Below are positions 50,807 to 58,880 of a stretch of 64,000 nt of DNA, piece after piece. This stretch comes from Mesorhizobium sp. GTDB lineage: Bacteria; Pseudomonadota; Alphaproteobacteria; Rhizobiales; Rhizobiaceae. The notes under the pieces are model-generated. The model made no database searches and was not told the DNA's origin. It saw only the letters and a program-made list of their open reading frames with translations. The stretch is from the NCBI GenBank assembly GCA_019635735.1, contig JAHBYX010000010.1, forward strand, positions 105,122-169,121, in the 5' to 3' direction. The translations under genes and the position numbers were made by a program. Position 1 is the first letter of the stretch; each line of letters starts with the position of its first letter.

Positions 50807-52228
50807 CTATTCCGCGGCGTGACGCAGCGCGTCGCCAAGCCAGGCCCGGCAGTCCGCCAGTGCGCGCGAGGTGATCGCCTTCTTCTTGGCGATCGACTTG
50901 TCCTTGCCGCGGAAACGGCCCTCGAAATCGTCGGGCTTCAGCTTGGTGCCCGCTTCCAGCGGCGGGAACAGGCCGAAATTGATGTTCATCGGCTGGAAGG
51001 AGCGCTTTCCCGGTTCGTCGTCGGATACGATGTGCCCGCCGGTGATGTGGCCGAGCAGCGCGCCAAAGGCCGTGGTGGCCGGAGGGAGAGAGGGCGCGCG
51101 GCCAAGCCGCTCCGAGGCGGCGAAACGGCCGGCGAGCAGGCCGATCGAGGCGCTCTCGACATAGCCTTCGCAGCCGGTGATCTGACCTGCAAAGCGCAGG
51201 CCCGGGCGACCCTTGAGCTGGAGGTCGCCGGAAAGCAGCGTCGGCGAGTTGATGTAGGTGTTGCGGTGCAGGCCGCCCAGGCGGGCGAACTCGGCATTTT
51301 CCAGGCCGGGAATCATACGGAAGATTCGCGTCTGCTCGCCATGCTTCAGCTTGGTCTGGAAGCCGACCATGTTGTAGAGCGTGCCGAGCGCGTTGTCCTG
51401 GCGAAGCTGGACGACGGCATATGCCTTGACGGTGGGATTGTGCGCATTGGTCAGGCCCATCGGCTTCATCGGCCCGTGCCGCAGCGTCTCAGGCCCACGC
51501 TCCGCCATCACCTCGATGGGCAGGCAGCCGTCGAAATAGGGCGTGCCCTCCCATTGCTTGAACTCGGTCTTGGCCCCTTCGTTCAAGGCCTCGACGAAGG
51601 CCAGGTACTGGTCTCTGTCCATCGGGCAGTTGATGTAGTCCTTGCCGGTTCCGCCGGGCCCGACCTTGTCGTAGCGCGACTGGAACCAGGCCACGTTCAT
51701 GTCGATCGTGTCGAAATGGACGATCGGCGCGATGGCGTCGAAGAAAGCCAGCGCGTCGGCGCCGGTCTCGGCGCGGATCGCTTCGGCGAGCGACGGCGCG
51801 GTCAAAGGGCCGGTGGCAATGATCGCCTGGTCCCATTCCGCGGGCGGCAGACCGGAAACCTCCTCGCGGACGATCGTGACCAGCGGGTGGGCAACCAGCT
51901 TCGCGGTCACGGCGTCCGAGAAGCCGTCGCGATCAACCGCCAGCGCCCCGCCGGCCGGCACTTGGTGGGCATCGCCGCAGGCCATGATCAGCGAGCCGGC
52001 CAGCCGCATTTCGGCATGCAGGAGGCCGACGGCGTTCGTCTCGGCATCATCCGAGCGGAAGGAGTTGGAGCAGACGAGTTCGGCGAGACCGTCGGTCTTG
52101 TGCGCTTCCGTGCCGCGCACGCCGCGCATCTCGTGCAGGATCACCGGCACGCCGGCATGTGCGATCTGCCAGGCGGCTTCCGACCCGGCGAGGCCGCCGC
52201 CGATGACGTGGATGGGTTTGTCGCTCAT
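50807..52228 (-). CDS. trmFO: folate/FAD-dependent tRNA (uracil-54-C5)-methyltransferase TrmFO
   Basis: The product is 473 residues from the ATG at 52228. The FAD-binding GGGLAGSEAAW is at 10-20. Cys53 (LVCSNSFRSDD) and Cys235 (DGCLPIEV) match the two functional cysteines of the family, and CEGYVES lies in the C-terminal part. It makes ribothymidine 54 in the T-loop of tRNA from methylenetetrahydrofolate. It converges with the HD-GYP gene with 12 bases between. Confidence 0.96.
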   Translation of the reverse strand: MSDKPIHVIGGGLAGSEAAWQIAHAGVPVILHEMRGVRGTEAHKTDGLAELVCSNSFRSDDAETNAVGLLHAEMRLAGSLIMACGDAHQVPAGGALAVDRDGFSDAVTAKLVAHPLVTIVREEVSGLPPAEWDQAIIATGPLTAPSLAEAIRAETGADALAFFDAIAPIVHFDTIDMNVAWFQSRYDKVGPGGTGKDYINCPMDRDQYLAFVEALNEGAKTEFKQWEGTPYFDGCLPIEVMAERGPETLRHGPMKPMGLTNAHNPTVKAYAVVQLRQDNALGTLYNMVGFQTKLKHGEQTRIFRMIPGLENAEFARLGGLHRNTYINSPTLLSGDLQLKGRPGLRFAGQITGCEGYVESASIGLLAGRFAASERLGRAPSLPPATTAFGALLGHITGGHIVSDDEPGKRSFQPMNINFGLFPPLEAGTKLKPDDFEGRFRGKDKSIAKKKAITSRALADCRAWLGDALRHAAE

Positions 52229-52311
52229 GACCGGTGGAATAGTCGCGGAGCGTCCAAAACACAACGTCTCGCGGATTGCGTGCAACAGAGGCGCTGACTA
52301 GTCTGAGCTTC

Positions 52312-52920
52312 ATGCAGCATCGACCCAGCCTCCTCGCCGTGCTCTCCCTCGCATTGCCGCTTGCCGCGGGGTGTACCTCGACCTCATCGAACTATTCGGC
52401 GGTCAAAAAGGAGACCACGGTCTCGAAACTCTCCGTGTGCCACGGCTTCGATTGCCGTAACCGCACCACCCTGGCGCTCAGCGCGGGCGATGCCGGCCGC
52501 TTCGCCTCGATCATGGCGCGCGGCAAGGGGTCCGCGAAGGCCGAGCGGCAGGCGGTGGCTGCTGCCGTCGCCTATTTCGAGACTCGTGCCGGGCAGGCGA
52601 TCGGGGTTCGCGACACGGCTAAGTCGACACTCGCCCAATCGGGCCGCATGGGACAAATGGACTGCATCGACGAATCGACCAACACGCGGACGCTGATGCT
52701 CTATCTTCAGGGCAGGGGACTGATCCGGCATCACCGGGTCGAATCGAATGTCGCGCGCGGCGTCTTCGTCGACGGCCGCTATCCGCATTCGACCGCGGTG
52801 CTGTCCGAGAAGGGCGGGACGAGATGGGCGGTCGACAGCTGGTACGAGCCGATGGGCGGCAAGCCCGATGTCATGCCGCTCGACCAGTGGAAGTCCCGCG
52901 GCGTGATGGGCGAGCGCTGA
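52312..52920 (+). CDS. lipoprotein, unknown function
   Basis: The product is 202 residues from the ATG at 52312. A signal sequence ends in the lipobox LAAGC. The mature protein has SVCHGFDCRNRT, a cysteine pair, and ends with VDSWYEPMGGKPDVMPLDQW. I know similar lipoproteins in rhizobia but no function. It is divergent from trmFO. It converges with the DUF1127 unit and shares a hairpin terminator with it. Confidence 0.75.
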   Translation: MQHRPSLLAVLSLALPLAAGCTSTSSNYSAVKKETTVSKLSVCHGFDCRNRTTLALSAGDAGRFASIMARGKGSAKAERQAVAAAVAYFETRAGQAIGVRDTAKSTLAQSGRMGQMDCIDESTNTRTLMLYLQGRGLIRHHRVESNVARGVFVDGRYPHSTAVLSEKGGTRWAVDSWYEPMGGKPDVMPLDQWKSRGVMGER

Positions 52921-52969
52921 GACAGTCCGTTCGTTCAGCCAGCATTCCGGATTTTCAGGCGAGTCCCCA

Positions 52970-53016
52970 GAAACGAAAACACCCGCCGGGGGAGGAGATC
53001 CGGCGGGTGTCTCGTT
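52970..53016. terminator. bidirectional hairpin terminator
   Basis: Stem ACACCCGCCGG (52979-52989) / CCGGCGGGTGT (53000-53010) around GGGAGGAGAT. On the minus strand it is followed by TTTTCGTTT, so it ends the DUF1127 transcript; on the plus strand CTCGTTT follows, a weaker stop for the lipoprotein gene. Confidence 0.8.
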
Positions 53017-53090
53017 TGGCCGTCGTTTGGGAGGAGGTAAACTCCGGCCATATCTCACAAGGTCTGGGAGGAGGTAGACCCTGGCGAGAT
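52979..53090 (-). ncRNA. three tandem hairpins with anti-Shine-Dalgarno loops (CcsR/cuckoo-type sRNA candidate)
   Basis: Read on the minus strand, three hairpins follow the DUF1127 stop. The first (53090-53052) has a GGTCT/AGACC upper stem and an outer ATCTC/GAGAT stem with loop ACCTCCTCCC. The second (53049-53018) has GTTT/AAAC plus GGCCG/CGGCC with the same loop. The third is the terminator hairpin, with loop ATCTCCTCCC. All expose CTCCTCCC, complementary to ribosome binding sites. This matches the CCUCCUCCC-loop sRNAs co-transcribed with DUF1127 genes in Rhodobacter (CcsR) and the wider cuckoo RNA family. Processing into separate RNAs is inferred. Confidence 0.75.
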
Positions 53091-53101
53091 TTCTGTGTTC
53101 G

Positions 53102-53242
53102 TCAGACCGACTTGCGCGCGACGAACGGGATGTCGCTGCGGGAAATGCCGAGGTCGGTGAGCTCGCGATTGGACAGGCGGTTCAGCTCGGACACGGTTTC
53201 CCGGTAGCGGCGCCAGTTGCGGTAGTTGCGGATGATGTTCAT
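53102..53242 (-). CDS. DUF1127 mini-protein
   Basis: The product is 46 residues, arginine-rich, with the DUF1127 core LSNRELTDLGISRSDIP. Reading begins MNIIRNYRNWRRYRETVSEL. In Rhodobacter a DUF1127 protein (CcaF1) is an RNA-binding partner in maturation of the sRNAs on the same transcript, and in Agrobacterium such proteins affect stress and phosphate physiology. Here too the gene is followed by CCTCCTCCC-loop hairpins and preceded by an RpoH-like promoter, which supports a stress-induced sRNA unit. The gene is too short for standard gene-length cut-offs. Confidence 0.92.
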   Translation of the reverse strand: MNIIRNYRNWRRYRETVSELNRLSNRELTDLGISRSDIPFVARKSV

Positions 53243-53295
53243 TTGAGTTCTCGTTTCGTCTTTTTTCGAATTCGGCTATCTTTGTTACGAACCGA

Positions 53296-53323
53296 AGATA
53301 GGTGCGTTGGGGCTCGGTTCAAA
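53296..53323 (-). promoter_or_regulatory. RpoH-like promoter of the DUF1127-sRNA unit
   Basis: On the minus strand TTTGAA (53323-53318) and CTATCT (53301-53296) are 16 bases apart. The alphaproteobacterial RpoH consensus is CTTGAA with CYATNT; only the first position of the -35 differs. The leader to the DUF1127 ATG would be about 45 bases. Confidence 0.55.
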
Positions 53324-53485
53324 GGGGGAATGTTGCATAGCAGCAATGCAGATTGTGCAATGCACCATTAACGGCCGTTAACGGCGTGCCGGCAAGGCGG
53401 ATAGGCAGCGGTTTCGATCGCCCCAAGCGGCGACATCCGGCCGATACGATTTGTCGGGTAGGCAGGGCGGAAAGCGGGGACCATC

Positions 53486-54583
53486 ATGGCCGGATATGTG
53501 GACAAGGTCGGGCAGGACATAGCCCGGTGGGAGGCGAGGGGGCTCGTCAGCTCCACGCTCGCGCAGCAGCTCCGCGACGACGTCTCGGCCAACCACGGCA
53601 AAGGCGTAGGCTTCGGACAGGTGCTCGCGGTGATGGCCGCGCTCCTCATGGCCGCCGCGATCCTGATCCTGATCGCCGCCAACTGGGAAGCGATCCCCCG
53701 TCTCGGACGCGTCGGCGCGCTGTTCGCGGTGATCGCGGGCGGGTATCTCGGCGGCGCGGTGCTCAAGCTGCGCGATCATGGAGCCCTGGCCGAGGCCCTC
53801 TGGCTCGTTTCCGCTGCGGCCTTCGGCGGCGGCATCGCCCTGATCGGCCAGATGTATCACCTGACCGGCGACGAAACGCAGGCGATCCTGGTCTGGTGTA
53901 TCGGCACCGTGCTCGCCGCCGCGCTGCTGCGCTCGCCCGTTCTGGCCGCAGCCTCGGTCGCCCTGTCGGCGGCATGGGTGGCCTGGCCCGTATTCCAGTT
54001 CAGCCTCGACGTGAACCCCTGGTATCCGCTCCTGCTAGCGGTCCTCTGGGCCGTAGCGGTCTGGACCCGCAGCCTGCCGGCGCGGCACCTGATCCTGCTT
54101 TCGCTGATCGCGCATTTCACCTTCCTCTATTTCGACACCGATCTGCTGGTCATTCCGGCAGCAATGGCGCTCGTCTCGGCGGCGGTGTTCGTTGCCGCCG
54201 TGCGTGGCGGCGAGATCGCCGACCGCCTGACCGGACTGGGTTCGGGGCTCGCCGCCGACGCGCTCATCGGCTTCCTCGTCGGCATGTTCACGCTGCAGGC
54301 GGTTTTCGCCGACTCGGCCGTGTTCGCCCCGCTCGCGGCGGTCACCTTCGCGGCGATCGCCGGAGCGCTGGTGATCGGCGGCAAGGTCGGGCGCAAGGTG
54401 CGGTGGCTCGCCTATCTCGGATTCGCGGTAGAGATTTCCTTCGTCTACATCGCCACCGTCGGTACGATGCTGGGAACCGCCGGCTTCTTCGTGCTCGCCG
54501 CGATCGGGCTCGGCGTCCTCGCCTTCGTTATCATTCGCATCGAGCGCCGCCTCGGCGCACCGTCGGCGCAGGGAGCAGCCTGA
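53486..54583 (+). CDS. DUF2157 polytopic membrane protein
   Basis: The product is 365 residues. A short cytoplasmic N-terminus with KVGQDIARWEARGLVSSTLAQQL, the DUF2157 opening, precedes about ten hydrophobic segments (first AVMAALLMAAAILILIAANW). The family has no assigned function. Its stop overlaps the ATG of a GDYXXLXY-protein gene (TGATG), a pairing I know from many bacteria, so the two probably act as a unit. Confidence 0.87.
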   Translation: MAGYVDKVGQDIARWEARGLVSSTLAQQLRDDVSANHGKGVGFGQVLAVMAALLMAAAILILIAANWEAIPRLGRVGALFAVIAGGYLGGAVLKLRDHGALAEALWLVSAAAFGGGIALIGQMYHLTGDETQAILVWCIGTVLAAALLRSPVLAAASVALSAAWVAWPVFQFSLDVNPWYPLLLAVLWAVAVWTRSLPARHLILLSLIAHFTFLYFDTDLLVIPAAMALVSAAVFVAAVRGGEIADRLTGLGSGLAADALIGFLVGMFTLQAVFADSAVFAPLAAVTFAAIAGALVIGGKVGRKVRWLAYLGFAVEISFVYIATVGTMLGTAGFFVLAAIGLGVLAFVIIRIERRLGAPSAQGAA

Positions 54584-55161
54584 TGAACTCGACCCGTCTC
54601 GTCCTCATCGGCGCCATTTTGATCTCGGTGATTCAGATCGGCTTCCTGTCGTGGAACATCGCCGGACGGGCCGCGGTGCTGCGCGACGGCCAGGAAGTCC
54701 TGCTCAAGGTTCAGCCCGTCGATCCACGCGACCTGCTGCGCGGCGACTATGTTCGCCTGGGATACGACATCTCGACCATTCCGGCCGCGCTCTTCGTGCC
54801 GCCGCTCTCGGGCGACGGCGACTATGAGCAGCATCCCGTCTGGGTGCTGCTGCACAAGCAGGCCGACGGCCATTTCGCTGCGAAATCCGCCGCCTTCGAC
54901 AGGGCCGCCCTGCCGGCGGCGGAACCCGGCGAGGTCGTGATCCGCGGAATGGCCGCGGGTCGGCCATTCCCGGAAGGGACTACTACAGTCGACTATGGCC
55001 TGGAGCGCTTCTATCTGCCGGAGGGCGAGGGGCGGCCGATCGAGACCGACATGCGCGAGCGGCCTTTCTCCGTGGTCGCCGCGGTGGCCGACAACGGCTC
55101 GGCCCAGATCAAGCGCTTTCTCGACGGAACGACCGTGTTGTTCGAGGAACCTCTCTACTGA
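54583..55161 (+). CDS. GDYXXLXY domain protein
   Basis: The product is 192 residues. An N-terminal anchor (LVLIGAILISVIQIGFLSWNI) precedes VDPRDLLRGDYVRLGYDIS, which contains the name-giving GDYVRLGY motif. It is likely exported and membrane-anchored. It is translationally coupled to the DUF2157 gene. Function is unknown. Confidence 0.87.
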   Translation: MNSTRLVLIGAILISVIQIGFLSWNIAGRAAVLRDGQEVLLKVQPVDPRDLLRGDYVRLGYDISTIPAALFVPPLSGDGDYEQHPVWVLLHKQADGHFAAKSAAFDRAALPAAEPGEVVIRGMAAGRPFPEGTTTVDYGLERFYLPEGEGRPIETDMRERPFSVVAAVADNGSAQIKRFLDGTTVLFEEPLY

Positions 55162-55237
55162 CTTTCCGGGCGCTGCCCTCTTGTGGATAGAATGGGGAAA
55201 ACCATCCCCGAATGTGCAATTCTCGCGCCAAATTTCC

Positions 55238-55266
55238 TTTGAACGCCACAATTCCGGTGATATAGA
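55238..55266 (+). promoter_or_regulatory. predicted sigma-70-type promoter of tRNA-Leu
   Basis: TTTGAA (55238-55243) and TATAGA (55261-55266) are separated by 17 bases. The expected start near 55273 lies about 27 bases before the tRNA. Confidence 0.5.
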
Positions 55267-55299
55267 GCGCACGCTTCGGGTGGCCGGACGGGCGCCTGA

Positions 55300-55384
55300 G
55301 CGGGTGTGGTGGAACTGGTAGACACGCAGGATTTAGGTTCCTGTGACGCAAGTCGTGGGGGTTCAAGTCCCTTCACCCGCACCA
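55300..55384 (+). tRNA. tRNA-Leu (anticodon UAG)
   Basis: A class II tRNA of 85 bases with acceptor stem GCGGGTG/CACCCGC, anticodon stem-loop CAGGA-TTTAGGT-TCCTG, a variable arm (TGACGCAAGTCGT), T-arm GGGGTTCAAGTCCC and encoded ACCA. The anticodon TAG gives leucine. Confidence 0.97.
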
Positions 55385-55470
55385 TTAGCCACCTAAGGCA
55401 GGATTTTCGTCAGTCGAAATGGCCGTGTGCCGTTCGAGCACAGGGATTTCGAGAGGACAAGGGAACAAGT

Positions 55471-56901
55471 ATGCAGATCACGGAAACGCTGAACGCCGGC
55501 CTCAAGCGAGAGATCAAGGTCGTCGTGCCGAAGAGCGACATGGAGAGCCGGCTGGTCTCGCGCCTCAACGACGCGCGCGGCAAGGCCCGCATCAACGGGT
55601 TCCGTCCCGGCAAGGTGCCGATCCAGCATCTGCGCAAGGTCTACGGCAAGTCGTTCATGGCCGAGGTCGTCAACGAGATCCTGAACAATTCGACGCGTGA
55701 CGTTCTCGCCGAGCGCGGCGAGAAGGCCGCGATGCAGCCCGAAGTGCAGATGACCGAGGACGAGAAGGAGGCCGAAGCCATCCTCGCCGGCCAGAAGGAC
55801 TTCGAGTTCTCGATCGCCTACGAGATCATCCCCACGATCGAGCTGAAGGACGTCACCGGCATCAAGGTGACCCGCCAGGTGCTCGACCTGCCGGAGGAAG
55901 AGGTTCAGGCGCAGATGGAGCGTGTCGCCGAATCCGCCCGCAGCTACGAGCCCAAGAAGGGCAAGGCCGAAGAGGGCGACCGCGTCACGATCGACTTCGT
56001 CGGCAAGCTCGACGGCGAGCCCTTCGAAGGCGGTGCCGGATCGGACCAGCAGCTGGTGCTCGGATCCAAGTCGTTCATCCCCGGCTTCGAGGAGCAGATC
56101 GTCGGCTTCAAGGCCGGCGACGAGAAGACCATCACCGTGACCTTCCCGGAGAACTACCAGGCCGCGCATCTCGCCGGCAAGGAAGCGACCTTCGACATCA
56201 CGGTCAAGGAAGTCGCCAAGCCCGGCAAGCTCGAGATCAACGACGACGTCGCCAAGACGCTCGGCCTGGAGTCGGTCGAGAAGCTGCGCGAGATCGTCAA
56301 GAGCCAGCTCGAAAGCCAGTACGGCGCGCTGACCCGCCAGAAGGTGAAGCGCGAACTGCTCGACGCGCTCGACGCGTCCTACAAGTTTGAGGCGCCTTCG
56401 AAGCTTGTCGAGGCCGAGTTCAACAACATCTGGACCCAGGTGATGAACGACCTCGAGCAGGCAGGCAAGAGCTTCGCCGACGAGGAAACGACCGAGGAAG
56501 AGGCTCGCGCCGAATATCAGGGTCTGGCCGAGCGCCGCGTGCGCTTGGGTCTCGTTCTCGCCGAGATGGGCGAGAAGGCCGGCATCCAGATCACCGACGA
56601 GGAAATGCAGCGCGCGCTGTTCGAGTTCGTCCGCCGCTATCCGGGTCAGGAGCAGGAAGTCTATGACTTCTACCGCAACAACCCGACGGCACTCGCCAAC
56701 CTTCGCGCGCCCCTGTTCGAGGAGAAGGTCGTCGACCATCTGCTGACCCAGGTCGAAGTCACCGACGTCAAGGTCTCGAAGGAGGAACTCCTCGCGGATG
56801 ACGATGAGGAGGGCACTGCAAAGGCCGAGGCCAAGAAGGCCGCTCCGAAGAAGAAGGCTCCGGCCAAGAAGAAGGCTGCTAAGGAAGGCGACGCCGAGTA
56901 G
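55471..56901 (+). CDS. tig: trigger factor (ribosome-associated chaperone/PPIase)
   Basis: The product is 476 residues from the ATG at 55471. The ribosome-binding signature GFRPGKVP is at 43-50. The FKBP-type prolyl isomerase domain lies at about 165-250 (GDRVTIDFVGKLDGEPFEGG and HLAGKEATFDI). A long helical C-terminal chaperone domain follows and ends in a Lys/Ala-rich tail. It binds nascent chains at the ribosome exit. A strong terminator follows. Confidence 0.97.
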   Translation: MQITETLNAGLKREIKVVVPKSDMESRLVSRLNDARGKARINGFRPGKVPIQHLRKVYGKSFMAEVVNEILNNSTRDVLAERGEKAAMQPEVQMTEDEKEAEAILAGQKDFEFSIAYEIIPTIELKDVTGIKVTRQVLDLPEEEVQAQMERVAESARSYEPKKGKAEEGDRVTIDFVGKLDGEPFEGGAGSDQQLVLGSKSFIPGFEEQIVGFKAGDEKTITVTFPENYQAAHLAGKEATFDITVKEVAKPGKLEINDDVAKTLGLESVEKLREIVKSQLESQYGALTRQKVKRELLDALDASYKFEAPSKLVEAEFNNIWTQVMNDLEQAGKSFADEETTEEEARAEYQGLAERRVRLGLVLAEMGEKAGIQITDEEMQRALFEFVRRYPGQEQEVYDFYRNNPTALANLRAPLFEEKVVDHLLTQVEVTDVKVSKEELLADDDEEGTAKAEAKKAAPKKKAPAKKKAAKEGDAE

Positions 56902-56929
56902 GACTTGGTGTCGAACCGGTGAGACAAAG

Positions 56930-56957
56930 AAGGCCACCCTCGCGGGTGGCCTTTTCG
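56930..56957 (+). terminator. rho-independent terminator of tig
   Basis: Stem AAGGCCACCC / GGGTGGCCTT with loop TCGC, followed by TTCG, 28 bases after the tig stop. Confidence 0.85.
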
Positions 56958-57005
56958 ATTCCCGGGCGTCTGGCAGGGATTCAGCCGCGCTCTGGCGGAC
57001 ACGCC

Positions 57006-57770
57006 TCAGATCAGGCGAAGGCCCTTCATCGAGGCATGGCCGTTCTTGCCGACGATGATGTGGTCGTGAACCACGATACCGAGCGGCTTGGCGGTTTCGG
57101 CGATGAGGCGCGTCATGTCGATGTCGGCCTTGGACGGCGTCGGGTCGCCCGACGGGTGGTTGTGCACGAGGATGATCGCCGTGGCCGACAATTCGAGCGC
57201 CCGGCGGAGCACCTCGCGCGGATAGACGGGGGTGTGGTCGATGGTGCCGACCTGCTGCACCTCGTCGGCGATCAGCGCGTTCTTCTTGTCGAGGAAGAGG
57301 ATGCGGAACTGCTCGCGCGGCTCGAATGCCATGGCGGCGCGGCAATAGTCGATCACCTGCGACCAGGAGGCGAGCACCTGGCGGCCGCGAATCTGGCTCT
57401 GTAGCATGCGCTCGGCGGCGGCTGCCACGAGTTTCAGGTCGAACGCCACCGAGGGCCCGATGCCCTTGACCTCGGCCAGCAGGTGGGCGGGAGCGCCGAG
57501 AACTTCGGCAAGCGACCCGAACCGTTCCAGAAGGGCCTTGGCGCGCGGCTTGGTGTCGGCCCGGGGCACGAAGCGGAAGAGCAGAAGCTCGAGGATTTCG
57601 TAGTCGGCAAGAGCGCTGGCGCCGGACGCGCGCATGCGCTCCCGCAAGCGGTCGCGATGGCCGTGGAAGTGCGGCTTGTCGGATTGAAGCGCCTTGGACG
57701 CAGCCTTGCCGAGGTTCGCCGACGGTCCTTCGGCAAACAGTCCGCGCTCGTCGATCTCGTCAGTGCTCAT
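57006..57770 (-). CDS. radC: RadC family JAB/MPN-domain protein
   Basis: The product is 254 residues. An N-terminal helix-hairpin-helix part (LADYEILELLLF to VKGIGPSVAFDLKL) precedes a JAB1/MPN metalloprotease-like domain with HNHPSGDPTPSKAD at 203-216, the UPF0758 signature. The old link to recombination repair is doubtful, and the biochemical role is unknown. It converges with tig. map lies upstream on the same strand. Confidence 0.95.
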   Translation of the reverse strand: MSTDEIDERGLFAEGPSANLGKAASKALQSDKPHFHGHRDRLRERMRASGASALADYEILELLLFRFVPRADTKPRAKALLERFGSLAEVLGAPAHLLAEVKGIGPSVAFDLKLVAAAAERMLQSQIRGRQVLASWSQVIDYCRAAMAFEPREQFRILFLDKKNALIADEVQQVGTIDHTPVYPREVLRRALELSATAIILVHNHPSGDPTPSKADIDMTRLIAETAKPLGIVVHDHIIVGKNGHASMKGLRLI

Positions 57771-57808
57771 TCCTGTCCCGCCCGAGGCTCCCCAGCCTCG
57801 CGCGAAGA

Positions 57809-58636
57809 CTAAGCCGGAAGACCGGGGCGGTCGAGGCCCCCGGGCGAGAGCGTGAAGATTTCGCAGCCGTTGTCGGTGACGCCGATCGTGTGCTCGTATT
57901 GCGCCGACAGCGAGCGGTCGCGGGTCACCGCAGTCCAGCCGTCGGACAGGACCTTCACATGCGGCCGGCCGAGATTGATCATCGGCTCGACCGTGAAGAT
58001 CATGCCCGGCCGCATCTCGACGCCTTCGCCGGGCGTGCCGTAGTGCAGGATATTAGGTGCGTCGTGGAAGAGCAGGCCGACGCCATGGCCGCAGAAGTCG
58101 CGCACCACCGAGCAGCGCTCCGCCTCGCCATAGGTCTGGATGGCCGCGCCGATGGCGCCGGTGCGCGCGCCCGGGCGGATGGCGGCGATGCCGCGCATCA
58201 TGCATTCGTGGGTGACCTCGAGCAGCCGCTCGGCCGCCCGCTTGATGCGGCCGACCGGATACATGCGCGAGGAGTCGCCATGCCAGCCGTCGACGATCAG
58301 GGTCACGTCGATGTTGACGATGTCGCCCTCGCGCAGCGGCTTCGAATCGGGGATGCCGTGGCAGACGACATGGTTGATCGAGGTGCAGGACGATTTCGTG
58401 TAGCCGCGATAGTTGAGCGTGGCGGGGATGGCGTCGTGGTCCATGCCGTATTCGAAGACGAAGCGGTCGATCGTGTCGGTCGACACGCCGGGCTGGACGA
58501 TCGCGGCGAGTTCGTCGAGGCAGGTCGCGGTGAGCCGGCAGGCCTTGCGCATCCCTTCGAAGGCGGCCTCGTCGTAAAGCCTGATCTGTCCGGTGTTCTT
58601 GAGCGGCGCGGAACCCGCTTCGAGATAGGTGACCAT
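57809..58636 (-). CDS. map: methionine aminopeptidase, type I
   Basis: The product is 275 residues from the ATG at 58636; an adjacent ATG at 58639 is possible, but the AGG of the ribosome site suits the second better. The five metal ligands of the pita-bread fold are all recognisable: the Asp residues in VNIDVTLI and WHGDSSR, the His in FCGHGVG, and the Glu residues in FTVEPMI and AQYEHT. It trims N-terminal methionine. radC follows on the same strand after 38 bases. Confidence 0.96.
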   Translation of the reverse strand: MVTYLEAGSAPLKNTGQIRLYDEAAFEGMRKACRLTATCLDELAAIVQPGVSTDTIDRFVFEYGMDHDAIPATLNYRGYTKSSCTSINHVVCHGIPDSKPLREGDIVNIDVTLIVDGWHGDSSRMYPVGRIKRAAERLLEVTHECMMRGIAAIRPGARTGAIGAAIQTYGEAERCSVVRDFCGHGVGLLFHDAPNILHYGTPGEGVEMRPGMIFTVEPMINLGRPHVKVLSDGWTAVTRDRSLSAQYEHTIGVTDNGCEIFTLSPGGLDRPGLPA

Positions 58637-58734
58637 CATGTGCCTGGAGTGTGGAAATCGCCCCACATGTCGCATCGATGGCCGGCTTCTTCAACCCCGG
58701 GCATGGCCGACAGGAACGTGGAGCAAAGGAGAGG

Positions 58735-58809
58735 TGGTACGCCCTAGGGGAGTCGAACCCCTCTCTGCACCGTGAAAGGGTGCCGTCCTAACCGATAGAC
58801 GAAGGGCGC
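58735..58809 (-). tRNA. tRNA-Glu (anticodon UUC)
   Basis: Minus-strand cloverleaf with acceptor GCGCCCT/AGGGCGT (one G-U pair), anticodon stem-loop GCACC-CTTTCAC-GGTGC, T-arm GGGGTTCGACTCCCC, discriminator A and encoded CCA. The anticodon TTC gives glutamate. Confidence 0.97.
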
Positions 58810-58822
58810 GTAACCGAGGCGG

Positions 58823-58851
58823 CTTATAATCAGCTTCGCGCCAAGCGGCAA
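58823..58851 (-). promoter_or_regulatory. predicted promoter of tRNA-Glu
   Basis: On the minus strand TTGCCG (58851-58846) and TATAAG (58828-58823) are 17 bases apart, just upstream of the tRNA. Called by eye. Confidence 0.4.
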
Positions 58852-58880
58852 CCCGTTCCGGCGCGGAAATTTGCAGCGCT

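Noticed and set aside
53353..54582. Upstream extension of the GDYXXLXY gene frame through the DUF2157 gene
   Set aside because: The extension is an Arg/Gly-rich off-frame reading of DUF2157. The real start is the ATG at 54583 directly overlapping the DUF2157 stop.
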